In this document: positions 42,407-51,610 of the stretch, piece after piece
How the letters are laid out: every line of letters begins with the position of its first letter
How positions within the stretch are numbered: position 1 is the first letter of the stretch
From: Aquisalibacillus elongatus
GTDB lineage: Bacteria; Bacillota; Bacilli; Bacillales; Alkalibacillaceae
NCBI RefSeq assembly: GCF_003843875.1
Contig: NZ_RKRF01000010.1
Location: forward strand, 186,001 to 250,000
Length of the DNA stretch: 64,000 bases
Reading direction: 5' to 3'
Position numbers and translations under genes: made by a program
The notes under the pieces: generated by a model
What the model was told of the DNA's origin: nothing
The model's database searches: none
What the model saw: the letters and a program-made list of their open reading frames with translations, nothing else

Positions 42407-44815
42407 ATGGAAGAAGCACGCAAAGAAGAGTTTCAAGAAGAACAATCTAAAAAAGGAATGAAACGTTGGGTTAAATGGACGTTAATCATTTCAGGCATTC
42501 TTATAATCGCTGTAGGCGCTACGCTATTGTATATTAACGCTTACATAAATCGATCCTTAGCTGAAACTGAAGGAGAAAAAATATTAGAAGGATTACAAAG
42601 TGATGTTAGTATCGTTAGGGATGAGCAAGGTGTACCTCACATTAGTGCATCTAATGATCACGATTTATTTTATGCTCAGGGGTATGTAACGGCGCAAGAT
42701 CGTTTGTTTCAAATGGAGATGTCTAGGAGACAAGCATCTGGTGAGCTAGCCGAGGTTGCTGGTGAAGCAGCGTTAAATCAAGATAAATATTTTAGAACTC
42801 TAGGACTTCGCCGAGCGGCTGAGGAATCTTTGAAGCTGTATGATGAGGAATCCATAGCGGTGTTAGAAGCTTACGCAGCGGGTGTTAATCAATATATTGA
42901 AGAATCGAAAGAAGATGGAAAGTTTCCTGTAGAATTTCAGTTAATGGGTTTAGACGACATGAAAGAGTGGTCAGTTGTAGATTCATTAACGATTGGAAAA
43001 TACATGGCCTATGATTTGGGTGGTCACTGGCAAAGGCAGGCTTTCAATTATTATTTGTTAAATGATTTTAGTGAAGAAGAGGCTTATGAGCTATTCCCGA
43101 CTTATCCAGAAGGGGCCATGACAAATATATCAGATGAAGAATATGTTGACGTCACAGCAAGTCTAACGAAAGCACCTCAAACCCATGAGTTTAATGGAAG
43201 CAATAACTGGGTTGTAAGTGGCGACAAAACAGAAAGTGGCATACCGATTTTAGCTAATGATCCACATCTGGGATTGCAAACACCATCTATTTGGTATCAA
43301 GTTCATTTAGAATCTGATCAATACAACGTCTCTGGTGTTATTTTCTCAGGTGTACCAGGTGTTATATTAGGTCATAATGAAGAGATTGCTTGGGGTGTTA
43401 CGAATGTGGGACCGGATGTACAACAACTTTATTTAGAGAGACGTAATGAAGAGAATCCTTATCAATTTGAATATGATGGCGAATGGGTGGATGCGGATGT
43501 CATTACAGAAACCATTCATGTTGACGGTGAAGAATCAGTTGAATATGAAGTTGTTGAAACGGTTCATGGACCAATTATTTCTGAGTTTGCTAATGATATA
43601 GGATCAAATGATCCATCTAATGCTCTGTCGATTGATTGGACTGCATTAGATGCAACAACTGAACTATCATCTGTTTTGAAGATTAATCGGGCGAGCAATT
43701 GGAATGAGTTTGAAAAGGCATTAGAAGATTTTCATGCCCCAGCACAGAACTTCGTCTTTGCATCAAAAGATGGCACGATTGCATATAAAGCGAATGGCAA
43801 AATTCCTAAGTATGATCACCCAGATCAAGCCTTACTGCCATTACCTGGTTGGGATTCGGAAAATGATTTAGATGAGTTTATTCCTTTTGATGAACTGCCA
43901 ACATTGATAAATCCTGATAAAGACTTTATAGCAACAGCCAATAATAAAGTCATATCTGATGAGTACCCATATCATATTAGTCATGTTTGGGCGCAACCGT
44001 ATCGTTATACGAGGATCCATGAAGTACTAGATGATAGCGAGCAATTGAATGTTGAAGATATGAAAGATCTCCAAATGGATCAAATGAACCTTCAAGCTCG
44101 TCAATTCACACCTATCTTCGTTGATATTTTAGAGGATGTTTCATTATCAGAAGGCGAAGAAGAGGCGTTAAATTTACTTAAAGATTGGGATTATGTTGAT
44201 GATCAAGAATTAGCACAACCACTTATTTTTCACCGTTTGTTAAAACATATAGAAGACGAACTGTTTATAGAGCACATGGACGAAGAAGTTCTTTCGATGT
44301 TTAGAGGAAGTGGTCAAAATGTCGATCAGCTCATTTTAGATGCCTATAATGGAGAAGAAGGAATTTGGATGGAGAAAAATGGTGGGCTAGAGACAGTTGT
44401 AGAAAATGCATTCACTAATTCGATTGATGAAATTGCTGATATGCAAGGTTCAGATATAAGTGCATGGAACTGGGGCGATTACCACCGTGTTTATTTTGCC
44501 CATCCGTTATCTAGTATTTCCATTTTAGATTGGTTCTTTAATAATCAAGATCCAGTTTCGGTTGGTGGTAGTAACGTAACCGTTATGGCTGCTTCGACTA
44601 AAGATAATGGTATTGTCGATCACGGTGCCTCTTGGCGTTTTGTGATTGATATGGAAGACACCACGGAGTCCCATCATATCGTAGGGCCAGGTCAGGCTGG
44701 TCACTATCGTAGTGAATGGTATGACAATCAAATTATGGATTGGGTTGAAGGTCAATATCATAAAACTGACATGCAAAATTACAGTGGTGAGGAATTAATT
44801 TTAAAAGCTGAATAA
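42407..44815 (+). CDS. S45-family penicillin acylase-like amidohydrolase
   Basis: The 802-residue precursor has an N-terminal membrane helix (about 24-44), an alpha-subunit-like region, then EFNGSNNWVVSG, where Ser265 is the expected N-terminal nucleophile freed by self-cleavage, as in penicillin and acyl-homoserine-lactone acylases. NDPHLGLQTPSIWYQVHL and GVPGVILGHNEEIAWGVTN are also diagnostic. The enzyme should act outside the membrane on N-acyl amides; the acyl group and amine are not predictable. ATG 42407 follows AAAGGGGGAG; GTG 42404 is also possible. Confidence 0.9.
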   Translation: MEEARKEEFQEEQSKKGMKRWVKWTLIISGILIIAVGATLLYINAYINRSLAETEGEKILEGLQSDVSIVRDEQGVPHISASNDHDLFYAQGYVTAQDRLFQMEMSRRQASGELAEVAGEAALNQDKYFRTLGLRRAAEESLKLYDEESIAVLEAYAAGVNQYIEESKEDGKFPVEFQLMGLDDMKEWSVVDSLTIGKYMAYDLGGHWQRQAFNYYLLNDFSEEEAYELFPTYPEGAMTNISDEEYVDVTASLTKAPQTHEFNGSNNWVVSGDKTESGIPILANDPHLGLQTPSIWYQVHLESDQYNVSGVIFSGVPGVILGHNEEIAWGVTNVGPDVQQLYLERRNEENPYQFEYDGEWVDADVITETIHVDGEESVEYEVVETVHGPIISEFANDIGSNDPSNALSIDWTALDATTELSSVLKINRASNWNEFEKALEDFHAPAQNFVFASKDGTIAYKANGKIPKYDHPDQALLPLPGWDSENDLDEFIPFDELPTLINPDKDFIATANNKVISDEYPYHISHVWAQPYRYTRIHEVLDDSEQLNVEDMKDLQMDQMNLQARQFTPIFVDILEDVSLSEGEEEALNLLKDWDYVDDQELAQPLIFHRLLKHIEDELFIEHMDEEVLSMFRGSGQNVDQLILDAYNGEEGIWMEKNGGLETVVENAFTNSIDEIADMQGSDISAWNWGDYHRVYFAHPLSSISILDWFFNNQDPVSVGGSNVTVMAASTKDNGIVDHGASWRFVIDMEDTTESHHIVGPGQAGHYRSEWYDNQIMDWVEGQYHKTDMQNYSGEELILKAE

Positions 44816-44824
44816 AATGCTATA

Positions 44825-44859
44825 GCCCTTAGGTAAAGAAAATTTGCCTAAGGGCTTTT
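44825..44859 (+). terminator. Intrinsic terminator
   Basis: GCCCTTAGGTAAA (44825-44837) pairs with TTTGCCTAAGGGC (44843-44855) with one wobble, followed by T. Ends the S45 acylase gene. Confidence 0.85.
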
Positions 44860-44932
44860 CATGTCTTGATATTCATAATTCTTAGGTTTTTAAGCAAATT
44901 AATAATTACAGACATCAAAAGGAGAGTACGTC

Positions 44933-46573
44933 ATGAATCGAAAATTAATTGACTGGCCAACGTTTATAGCATCATTTGTTATACTACTTGGAGTTGTTAT
45001 ACCATTAGTCATTTTTCCTGAAAAAGGTGAGGCGTTAGTCAATCGAATTAATGATTTTGTATCTGGAAGTTTTGGTTTTTTATATCTCATTATGGGTTTA
45101 GGCATTTTCTTCTTTTTAATCTTTGTAGCATTTAGTCAGAACGGTCACGTTAAATTAGGGGAAAAAGATGAAAAGCCTGAGTTTGGTACGGCTTCTTGGG
45201 CAGGGATGCTATTTAGTGCAGGTATTGGTTCGAGTATTTTATACTGGGCGACAATCGAGTGGGCTTATTATTATCAAGGGCCACCTTTTGGAGTTGATCC
45301 TACTGAGTCACAATTAGAAACCTTGCAGTGGGCTTCAACTTACGGCATTTTTCACTGGGGACCTATTGCTTGGGCAATTTATACCTTACCAGCTATTCCG
45401 ATGGCGTATTTTTTCTATGTGCGAAAAACACCAGTCATTAAGATTAGTGAGACGTTAAGGCCGATATTAGGTCAAACTTCGGATTCATTCATTGGAAGAA
45501 TTATTGATGTCTTATTTATTTTTGGTTTATTAGGTGGTGCGGGTACAACTTTAGCACTCGGTACTCCATTAATTACGGCAGGTGTTTCAGATTTAACAGG
45601 GTTAGAAGATACTATGACGTTAAGGACTATAATTTTATTAGGGGTCACAGTTATTTTTGCTGTTAGTTCATACCTAGGGCTTAAAGAAGGCATAAAACGA
45701 TTAAGTGATTTTAATTTAGCTTTAGCGATTTTTTTATTAATCTTTGTATTTGTAACTGGTCCGACGTTATTTATTGCCGAAGCTTCAACCAATAGTATTG
45801 GGTTGATTTTAGATAACTTTTTTCATATGAGTACGTGGACAGAGCCTTTCGCAAACTTTGATCAATTTAATGAAACAGGTTTCCCAGAAGCGTGGACCGT
45901 ATTCTATTGGGCATGGTGGTTAGTGTATGCACCGTTTGTAGGGTTGTTCATTGCTCGTATATCAAGAGGACGAACGATTAGACAAGTGATCGTGGGTACT
46001 ATTGTTTACGGTTCATTAGGTTGTGTCTTGTTCTTCGGAATTATGGGGAACTTTGGCCTTTACCTTCAGTTGACGGGAGCTTATGATATTGTCTCTGTGT
46101 TAAATGAACAAGGGGCACCAGTTGCGATCATCACTATAATTAATCAGCTTCCATTTGCTAAATTTATGGTACTCGTCTTTGTCTTATTGTCTGTTGTCTT
46201 TTTAGCAACAACGTTTGATTCAAGCTCATATATTTTAGCATCAGTCACTCAACACGAAGTTGAAGATGGAGAGCCAGAGCGTTGGAATCGTTTATTTTGG
46301 GCATTTACGTTGTGTATATTGCCTTTAACGTTAATGTTCTTAGGAGGACTAGGCACTTTACAAACAGCAAGTATTGTTGGTGGTTTTCCACTCATTTTCA
46401 TCATGTTCTTATTAGGTTGGTCGTTTATGCGAGCTTCAACAGGCGATTTAAAAGCAGATGATAAATTTAGACGGAAAACCGTTGTCCTTGATTACAAACG
46501 AATCAGAGAGAAGATTAGACAGCGACGCCAAAAACGTAAAGGAAAAACTGAACAAGATCAAAATGATGAGTAG
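44933..46573 (+). CDS. BCCT-family transporter, divergent type
   Basis: The 546-residue protein has twelve membrane helices and BCCT hallmarks: FGTASWAGMLFSAGIGSSIL, the helix YWAWWLVYAPFVGLFIARIS followed by RGRTIRQ, and a basic C-terminal tail. Betaine carriers such as BetP/OpuD have a glycine-rich GMGIG-type stretch where this has SAGIGSS, WWISWSPF where this has WWLVYAPF, and a different cation-site helix where this has ATTFDSSSYIL. Some of these features recall CaiT-type carnitine carriers. It imports or exchanges a quaternary ammonium compound or relative; coupling ion uncertain. AAAGGAG before ATG 44933. Confidence 0.9.
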   Translation: MNRKLIDWPTFIASFVILLGVVIPLVIFPEKGEALVNRINDFVSGSFGFLYLIMGLGIFFFLIFVAFSQNGHVKLGEKDEKPEFGTASWAGMLFSAGIGSSILYWATIEWAYYYQGPPFGVDPTESQLETLQWASTYGIFHWGPIAWAIYTLPAIPMAYFFYVRKTPVIKISETLRPILGQTSDSFIGRIIDVLFIFGLLGGAGTTLALGTPLITAGVSDLTGLEDTMTLRTIILLGVTVIFAVSSYLGLKEGIKRLSDFNLALAIFLLIFVFVTGPTLFIAEASTNSIGLILDNFFHMSTWTEPFANFDQFNETGFPEAWTVFYWAWWLVYAPFVGLFIARISRGRTIRQVIVGTIVYGSLGCVLFFGIMGNFGLYLQLTGAYDIVSVLNEQGAPVAIITIINQLPFAKFMVLVFVLLSVVFLATTFDSSSYILASVTQHEVEDGEPERWNRLFWAFTLCILPLTLMFLGGLGTLQTASIVGGFPLIFIMFLLGWSFMRASTGDLKADDKFRRKTVVLDYKRIREKIRQRRQKRKGKTEQDQNDE

Positions 46574-46575
46574 AA

Positions 46576-46606
46576 AGAAGCCTTCTCAAATTTAGAGAAG
46601 GCTTCT
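46576..46606. terminator. Hairpin between convergent genes
   Basis: AGAAGCCTTCTC (46576-46587) pairs perfectly with GAGAAGGCTTCT (46595-46606). Tails are only partly T-rich on either strand. Lies between the BCCT and chemoreceptor genes. Confidence 0.7.
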
Positions 46607-46612
46607 ACTATA

Positions 46613-48073
46613 TTATTCAGTCAATTTTTTGATTGCATCATTGGAGTTTGAAATCTCTTCGTGTAATTTATGGTTGTGTTCAGTTTGTTGTTGCACCGTT
46701 GCGCTAATTTCCTCGATTGATGCAGAGGATTGTTCAACCGAGTAAGTGAATTCGTTAATCGTTTCTTCAACGGCATTTGTATTTTCGTTCGCATGTTGCG
46801 CTACTTCGGAAAAACTATTTAGTTGGGACAAAAGTTGTTCAGCTTGAGCTCTAAATTGTTCGAATAATGAATTGTTATCTTCAATCGTTTCAATATTCTC
46901 TTCTAACTTCGTTGAAATCGTCGTCATTTGTTGATTGGTCTCATCATTCGTTGTTTTCATACTAACTAGATCATCGGAGATTTTCTTCGCTGTCTGTTCT
47001 GTATGATCAGCAAGTTTACGAATTTCATCAGCCACAACAGCAAATCCTTTTCCGTGTTCTCCAGCACGGGCTGCTTCAATAGAAGCATTAAGTGCTAATA
47101 AGCTAGTTTGATCTGTTATGTCTTGGATGTTTTGTAGGGAAGCGACAGATGAATCCACTTTATCACTTAATTGATTAAACGATTGTTGCATTGCATAAAG
47201 ACTGTTCTGAAAGTCTTTAATTTGTTCATTTAATCTATTTGAAGCTGTAATTCCTTTCTCGGCATTTTCTTCGGTTTCAGTAGTAGCCTCTTGAATATTA
47301 CGAAGCTCTGTCATCATTTTCGAAAGGATTCCACTTGTTTCGCTCACAAGTTGATTAATGGTTGAGATGGATTGTGATTGTGTTTCCGTTCCACTAGCAA
47401 TCTCTTGAATCGCTCGGTTCATTTCATCTAACGACTGTCTATGTTCATCAGACTGTTTAGCAATGTTTGTCATACTTGATTGAATCGTTTTCGCTTGCTT
47501 TTCGATTTTATTTTTATTTTCGTGTTCTAATTCGAAACGTTCTTTATTTTCTTGTTGAAGTTCGTCTAATTGGTCATTGGTTTGTTTAGCAACCAACTGT
47601 TGAAAGTAAAGAACAATACCACCTAAAAATAAAATAAGTAATGATGTTCCAAAATCTAGATTAAATTGCTCACCATACTTTATAATAAAGGAGACTAATA
47701 AAATTAAACTCAAGCTAAATCCAACGACCAACAGGCCTTTGGATAAATACAAAGCTGTACTAATTAATAAAAAATAAATTAAAGCAATGTTCTGTCCTGA
47801 TGTACTAACAGATAAAATAATGGCTCCAACAATAGCAGCCAAACCTATTATACCTATGTAAGGAAAAACCTTAACGCCTTTTTCTAACTTAAGTAATAAC
47901 CCTAAAATACTAATTAAGGTAAGAGAACCAATACCGACAATTAGAATGACTGCAAGTTGTTGTCCAATTATGTAGTTGACAATAACACTTAAGACAGAGA
48001 TTATAACTAAGAAGGAAAACATAATTTTATTTTTCTTTTTAAGTGATTCATAAGCGATATTTGACTGATCCAA
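46613..48073 (-). CDS. Methyl-accepting chemotaxis protein with six-TM N-terminus
   Basis: The 486-residue protein has six closely packed membrane helices (about 17-170) with almost no exterior domain, then a long cytoplasmic coiled coil with the MCP hairpin tip [20 protein letters not shown]. It should signal to CheA/CheW. The lack of a ligand-binding domain suggests that it senses something in or through the membrane (proton-motive force, lipid, temperature) or a partner. TTG start at 48073 behind AGGAGGG with 7-base spacing. Confidence 0.9.
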   Translation of the reverse strand: MDQSNIAYESLKKKNKIMFSFLVIISVLSVIVNYIIGQQLAVILIVGIGSLTLISILGLLLKLEKGVKVFPYIGIIGLAAIVGAIILSVSTSGQNIALIYFLLISTALYLSKGLLVVGFSLSLILLVSFIIKYGEQFNLDFGTSLLILFLGGIVLYFQQLVAKQTNDQLDELQQENKERFELEHENKNKIEKQAKTIQSSMTNIAKQSDEHRQSLDEMNRAIQEIASGTETQSQSISTINQLVSETSGILSKMMTELRNIQEATTETEENAEKGITASNRLNEQIKDFQNSLYAMQQSFNQLSDKVDSSVASLQNIQDITDQTSLLALNASIEAARAGEHGKGFAVVADEIRKLADHTEQTAKKISDDLVSMKTTNDETNQQMTTISTKLEENIETIEDNNSLFEQFRAQAEQLLSQLNSFSEVAQHANENTNAVEETINEFTYSVEQSSASIEEISATVQQQTEHNHKLHEEISNSNDAIKKLTE

Positions 48074-48198
48074 CGGTTACCCTCCTGAAATTTTAAAAAA
48101 TTCTTACTATGATTCTATCACAAAATAAGACAAAAGATATATTTTTTTGACAGTTTTTATTAGACCTTGAACAGTCATCAGAAAGGTGTGAGGCATAT

Positions 48199-49572
48199 AT
48201 GAATTCGGGGAAGACTTATGATATTCAAAATCCTAAAGCTTTATTGTTCTCATTATGTTTTGTATTAATGTTCGCAGTGATGAATGGAACGATGTTTAAT
48301 ATTGCGATTCCAGATATTGCGGAATCTTTTAATCTATTACCTTCTCAAGTGAGCTGGGTTATGACAGGTTATATTATGGTATTTGCTATAGGTGCGCTTA
48401 TTTATGGAAAATTAACGGACACCATTGCTTTAAAGACGTTGATCACATTTGGTTTATGCGTGTTTTCCATTGGGTCTTTAGTAGGTTTCATGGCCCCAAA
48501 TTATACCACCGTACTGATCGCACGACTTATTCAAGCAGTAGGTGGTGCAATGATTCCAGCGATTGCATTTATTGCGCCGATTCGTTATTTTCCGAATGAA
48601 AGAGGGAAAATATTAGGTATTATTTCGTCTGTGATGGCTTTTGCATCTGGAATTGGTCCAATTATGGGTGGTGTGATTGGGGGATTTTTAAACTGGCAGT
48701 TCTTATTTCTAACATCTTCATTAATCATCATAACGCTTCCATTGTTAAGAGCTAATTTACCTCAAGAAGAAACGAATTTTGTTAAATTAGACTATTTAGG
48801 TGCGGGACTTGTAGCGGGCTTTATCGTATCGTTGTTAATTGGAATTACGCTTTCGTATCCAATAAGCTTTATATTCTCGGTAGTATTTTTAATTTTAGTT
48901 GTCATTCGAATGAAAACGGCTAAAAACCCGTTTATACCACCTAAACTTTTTATGAATCAATCGTATGTTATTACTATTATGGTCAGTTTCTTAGCCATAT
49001 CGTGTTTATTTGGCTTAATGTTTTCTGTTCCCATTATGCTTCGGGATGTGTATGGACTGACGACACTTCAGATTGGTTTAACGATGTTTCCAGGAGCTAT
49101 GAGTGCTGCTTTAATTGGTCGAAAGGGCGGACAATTGGTTGACCAAAAGGGTTCTAGAACTGTTTTGTTATGGAGCATGTTGTTACTAATGACAGGGTTT
49201 TTTATCGTTTCAACAACAGTTGGTTTAGATCCAATTTGGATGAGTTTAAGCCTAATTTTTCCGATGATGTGTTTTCCGCTCGTTCAATCTTCCGGAGCTG
49301 ATACGTTAGCTAGTATTTTGAAGGATCGTGAAACTGGTGTTGGCATGGGTGTCTTTAATTTACTCATCTTTGTTTCTGGTGCCATTAGTGGAGCAGTTGT
49401 TGGGATAACACTAGATGTTTTTAGGCCACAAGTTCCGGCTAATCCGATTGGGATCTTAGGTGAAGGAGCTGTTTTTAGTAATATTTTCTTAGTGTTTATG
49501 GGACTGATTTTCATAGGATTTCTAATATTTAAAACATTATTTAAAACTTACGTTGTAAAAGCTGAGTCTTAA
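48199..49572 (+). CDS. MFS drug/cation exporter, DHA2 (14-TM, TetL-like)
   Basis: The 457-residue protein follows 14-TM MFS exporters: MFNIAIPDIAESFNLLPSQV, WVMTGYIMVFAIGALIYGKL with the A motif GKLTDTIALK, motif C region SGIGPIMGGVIGGFLNW, and PIMLRDVYGLTTLQIG. Length and motifs resemble the TetA(L)/YvmA type. Exports drugs or exchanges monovalent cations for protons; the substrate cannot be told. The stop codon lies inside its own terminator. Confidence 0.88.
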   Translation: MNSGKTYDIQNPKALLFSLCFVLMFAVMNGTMFNIAIPDIAESFNLLPSQVSWVMTGYIMVFAIGALIYGKLTDTIALKTLITFGLCVFSIGSLVGFMAPNYTTVLIARLIQAVGGAMIPAIAFIAPIRYFPNERGKILGIISSVMAFASGIGPIMGGVIGGFLNWQFLFLTSSLIIITLPLLRANLPQEETNFVKLDYLGAGLVAGFIVSLLIGITLSYPISFIFSVVFLILVVIRMKTAKNPFIPPKLFMNQSYVITIMVSFLAISCLFGLMFSVPIMLRDVYGLTTLQIGLTMFPGAMSAALIGRKGGQLVDQKGSRTVLLWSMLLLMTGFFIVSTTVGLDPIWMSLSLIFPMMCFPLVQSSGADTLASILKDRETGVGMGVFNLLIFVSGAISGAVVGITLDVFRPQVPANPIGILGEGAVFSNIFLVFMGLIFIGFLIFKTLFKTYVVKAES

Positions 49573-49585
49573 TGGCTCAGCTTTT
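49557..49585 (+). terminator. Intrinsic terminator overlapping the MFS stop codon
   Basis: AAAAGCTGAG (49557-49566) pairs with CTCAGCTTTT (49576-49585); the TAA stop is in the loop. Confidence 0.85.
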
Positions 49586-49728
49586 ACATTTACATATTGC
49601 GATACAAGTGTTTAAAAAGTACAATATTTCTAATACATTTTTATAAAGTTAAGGCGGAAGCTGGAAGAATCTTTTGTCTTCCTAACTTTTCCTATATAAT
49701 GAATGTATTCAAGAAAGGAGCGGATTGT

Positions 49729-50154
49729 ATGAAAACATTCAAGCTAATATCTATAGACATTTTAGAAAAGTCCGGAGATGAATTAGAATATATTGAAGTC
49801 GATATGATGGATGGTCTTATTATTGATCGAGAAATTGAACAAGATCGTTGGTTAATTGAATGTTTTATACCTGTAAAGTATTTAAAGTACTTTAAGCAAA
49901 AACAAAGCGAAGACAGAGAATTTGTTGTTCAGGTCAGAATCTCTAAAGCAGCTAATCCAAAAGCAACCATCGTGGCAAAAGTGAATTCGATTAATGAGAT
50001 AGAAGATGATATAAACGTGATTTTAATTGGTAACTTAGTAAATCGAGAGCGTGAACAAATTGAACAAATGCTACAAGATTTAATTGAGGCTGGTTATCAG
50101 GGTGCTTCTCTTCTAAAGAGGTTTAAGGAAAAAAATCAAGAAAGCTTCTTCTAA
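49729..50154 (+). CDS. YwpF-like protein
   Basis: From ATG 49729, with GAAAGGAG upstream, the product is 141 residues starting MKTFKLISIDILE and containing IDREIEQDRWLIECFI, which matches the YwpF family of Bacillus (function unknown; ywpF lies near ssb genes in B. subtilis). An in-frame extension to 49597 has no ribosome site. Soluble, acidic. The KtrD gene follows after 62 bases. Confidence 0.82.
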   Translation: MKTFKLISIDILEKSGDELEYIEVDMMDGLIIDREIEQDRWLIECFIPVKYLKYFKQKQSEDREFVVQVRISKAANPKATIVAKVNSINEIEDDINVILIGNLVNREREQIEQMLQDLIEAGYQGASLLKRFKEKNQESFF

Positions 50155-50216
50155 TAAGAAATTTGTATGTATTTGTAGAAATTGCAGGAATTAATGCATA
50201 AAAAGGAGAAACAATT

Positions 50217-51590
50217 ATGTACGGTGTTAAAAATGGGCTAAAAGCTAAAGCTATTTTGGATCGATTGTCAGTGGTTCAATTGATCTCCATGTATTATTTA
50301 GCAGCCGTTACGTTAGTCACAATATTACTGTCTTTACCAATCGCACATAAAGACGGCGTTACACTTAGTTTTATGGAAGTATTATTCACTTCTGTAAGTG
50401 CCGTTAGTGTGACTGGATTAACGGTTGTCTCTACGGCGGAGTCCTTTAGTGTGTTTGGTGTTATTGTCATTGCCATCGCACTTCAAATTGGTGGGCTTGG
50501 CGTCATGGCGTTAGGTACTCTAATTTGGTTAATTCTTGGTCGTAAAATCGGCTTTAGAGAGCGCCGTATGATTATGACCGATCAGAATCAGCAATCTATT
50601 GCTGGAATTGTTAGACTGGTTAAAAACATGCTAGTCCTTATTTTAACGATCGAATTTATTGGATTTATCATTTTAGGCACTTATTATTTGAATTATTATG
50701 ATTCGATTATAGATGCTTATTATCAAGGTTTTTTCTCAGCGATTAGTGCTACTACAAACGGTGGGTTTGATATAACCGGTGAGTCTTTACATCTTTTCTA
50801 TCAGGACTATTTTGTACAGTTTGTACATATTTTGCTTATAATTGCTGGGGCAATTGGTTTTCCAGTTTTAATAGAAATAAAAGAATATATTAAGATTGCA
50901 CCAGAGAACAGGAATCTTAAACGTTTTTCATTATTTACAAAATTAACAACCCTTACTTATTTTGCTTTATTGATTTTCTCGATTATTGTAATTATTATTT
51001 TAGAATCCAACCACTACTTTGCTGGTAAACCATGGCATGAAGTGTTGTTTACAACCTTATTTCAATCTACAACCGCTAGAAGTGCAGGTTTATCAACCAT
51101 GGATGTTAATGCTTTTACCGAGCAGACGCAATTGTTTTTATCAAGTATGATGTTTATTGGTGCTTCTCCAAGTAGTGTTGGGGGCGGTATTCGAACAACC
51201 ACATTCGCCCTTGTAATTATCTTTATTTTAACATTTGCAAGAGGGCAGACGCATATTAAGATTTTTGGACGTCAGGTTGAAGACGAAGATTTATTTAAGG
51301 CTGTTGTAGTTACATTGTTAGCTATTATTATGTATTTATCTGCTGTGATTGTTATTACAGCTATTGAACCACATTCACTTACTAGTATTTTGTTCGAAGT
51401 AAGCAGTGCGTTCGGTACAACTGGGTTGTCGATGGGGGTCACACCAGACCTCAGTTATGTTAGTCAGTTTATTTTGATGGCCTTAATGTTTATCGGAAGA
51501 ATTGGTTTGTTGACGTTCTTATTTACGTTCAATAATAAAAAGAGAAAGAGTAATTATAGTTATCCAAAAGAGAGAATCAATATTGGATAG
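50217..51590 (+). CDS. ktrD: Ktr potassium uptake system integral membrane subunit (KtrD/KtrB)
   Basis: The 457-residue protein has four P-loop repeats of the Trk/Ktr/HKT family with filter segments AVSVTGLTV, ATTNGGFD, TTARSAGLST and AFGTTGLSMG, and GASPSSVGGGIRTTT in the intramembrane gate. The N-terminal part LSVVQLISMYYLAAVT and RKIGFRERRMIMTDQNQ resembles KtrD of Bacillus more than KtrB. Na+-dependent K+ uptake, needed for osmotic adjustment. No regulatory KtrA/C gene is in this window. The PAS-GGDEF-EAL gene follows after 20 bases. Confidence 0.88.
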   Translation: MYGVKNGLKAKAILDRLSVVQLISMYYLAAVTLVTILLSLPIAHKDGVTLSFMEVLFTSVSAVSVTGLTVVSTAESFSVFGVIVIAIALQIGGLGVMALGTLIWLILGRKIGFRERRMIMTDQNQQSIAGIVRLVKNMLVLILTIEFIGFIILGTYYLNYYDSIIDAYYQGFFSAISATTNGGFDITGESLHLFYQDYFVQFVHILLIIAGAIGFPVLIEIKEYIKIAPENRNLKRFSLFTKLTTLTYFALLIFSIIVIIILESNHYFAGKPWHEVLFTTLFQSTTARSAGLSTMDVNAFTEQTQLFLSSMMFIGASPSSVGGGIRTTTFALVIIFILTFARGQTHIKIFGRQVEDEDLFKAVVVTLLAIIMYLSAVIVITAIEPHSLTSILFEVSSAFGTTGLSMGVTPDLSYVSQFILMALMFIGRIGLLTFLFTFNNKKRKSNYSYPKERINIG

Positions 51591-51610
51591 TTGATTGAGG
51601 GGGCATATGC

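Noticed and set aside
49597-49728. N-terminal extension of the YwpF-like protein
   Set aside because: No ribosome binding site for the upstream start, and the family begins at MKTFKL, which has a strong site at 49729.
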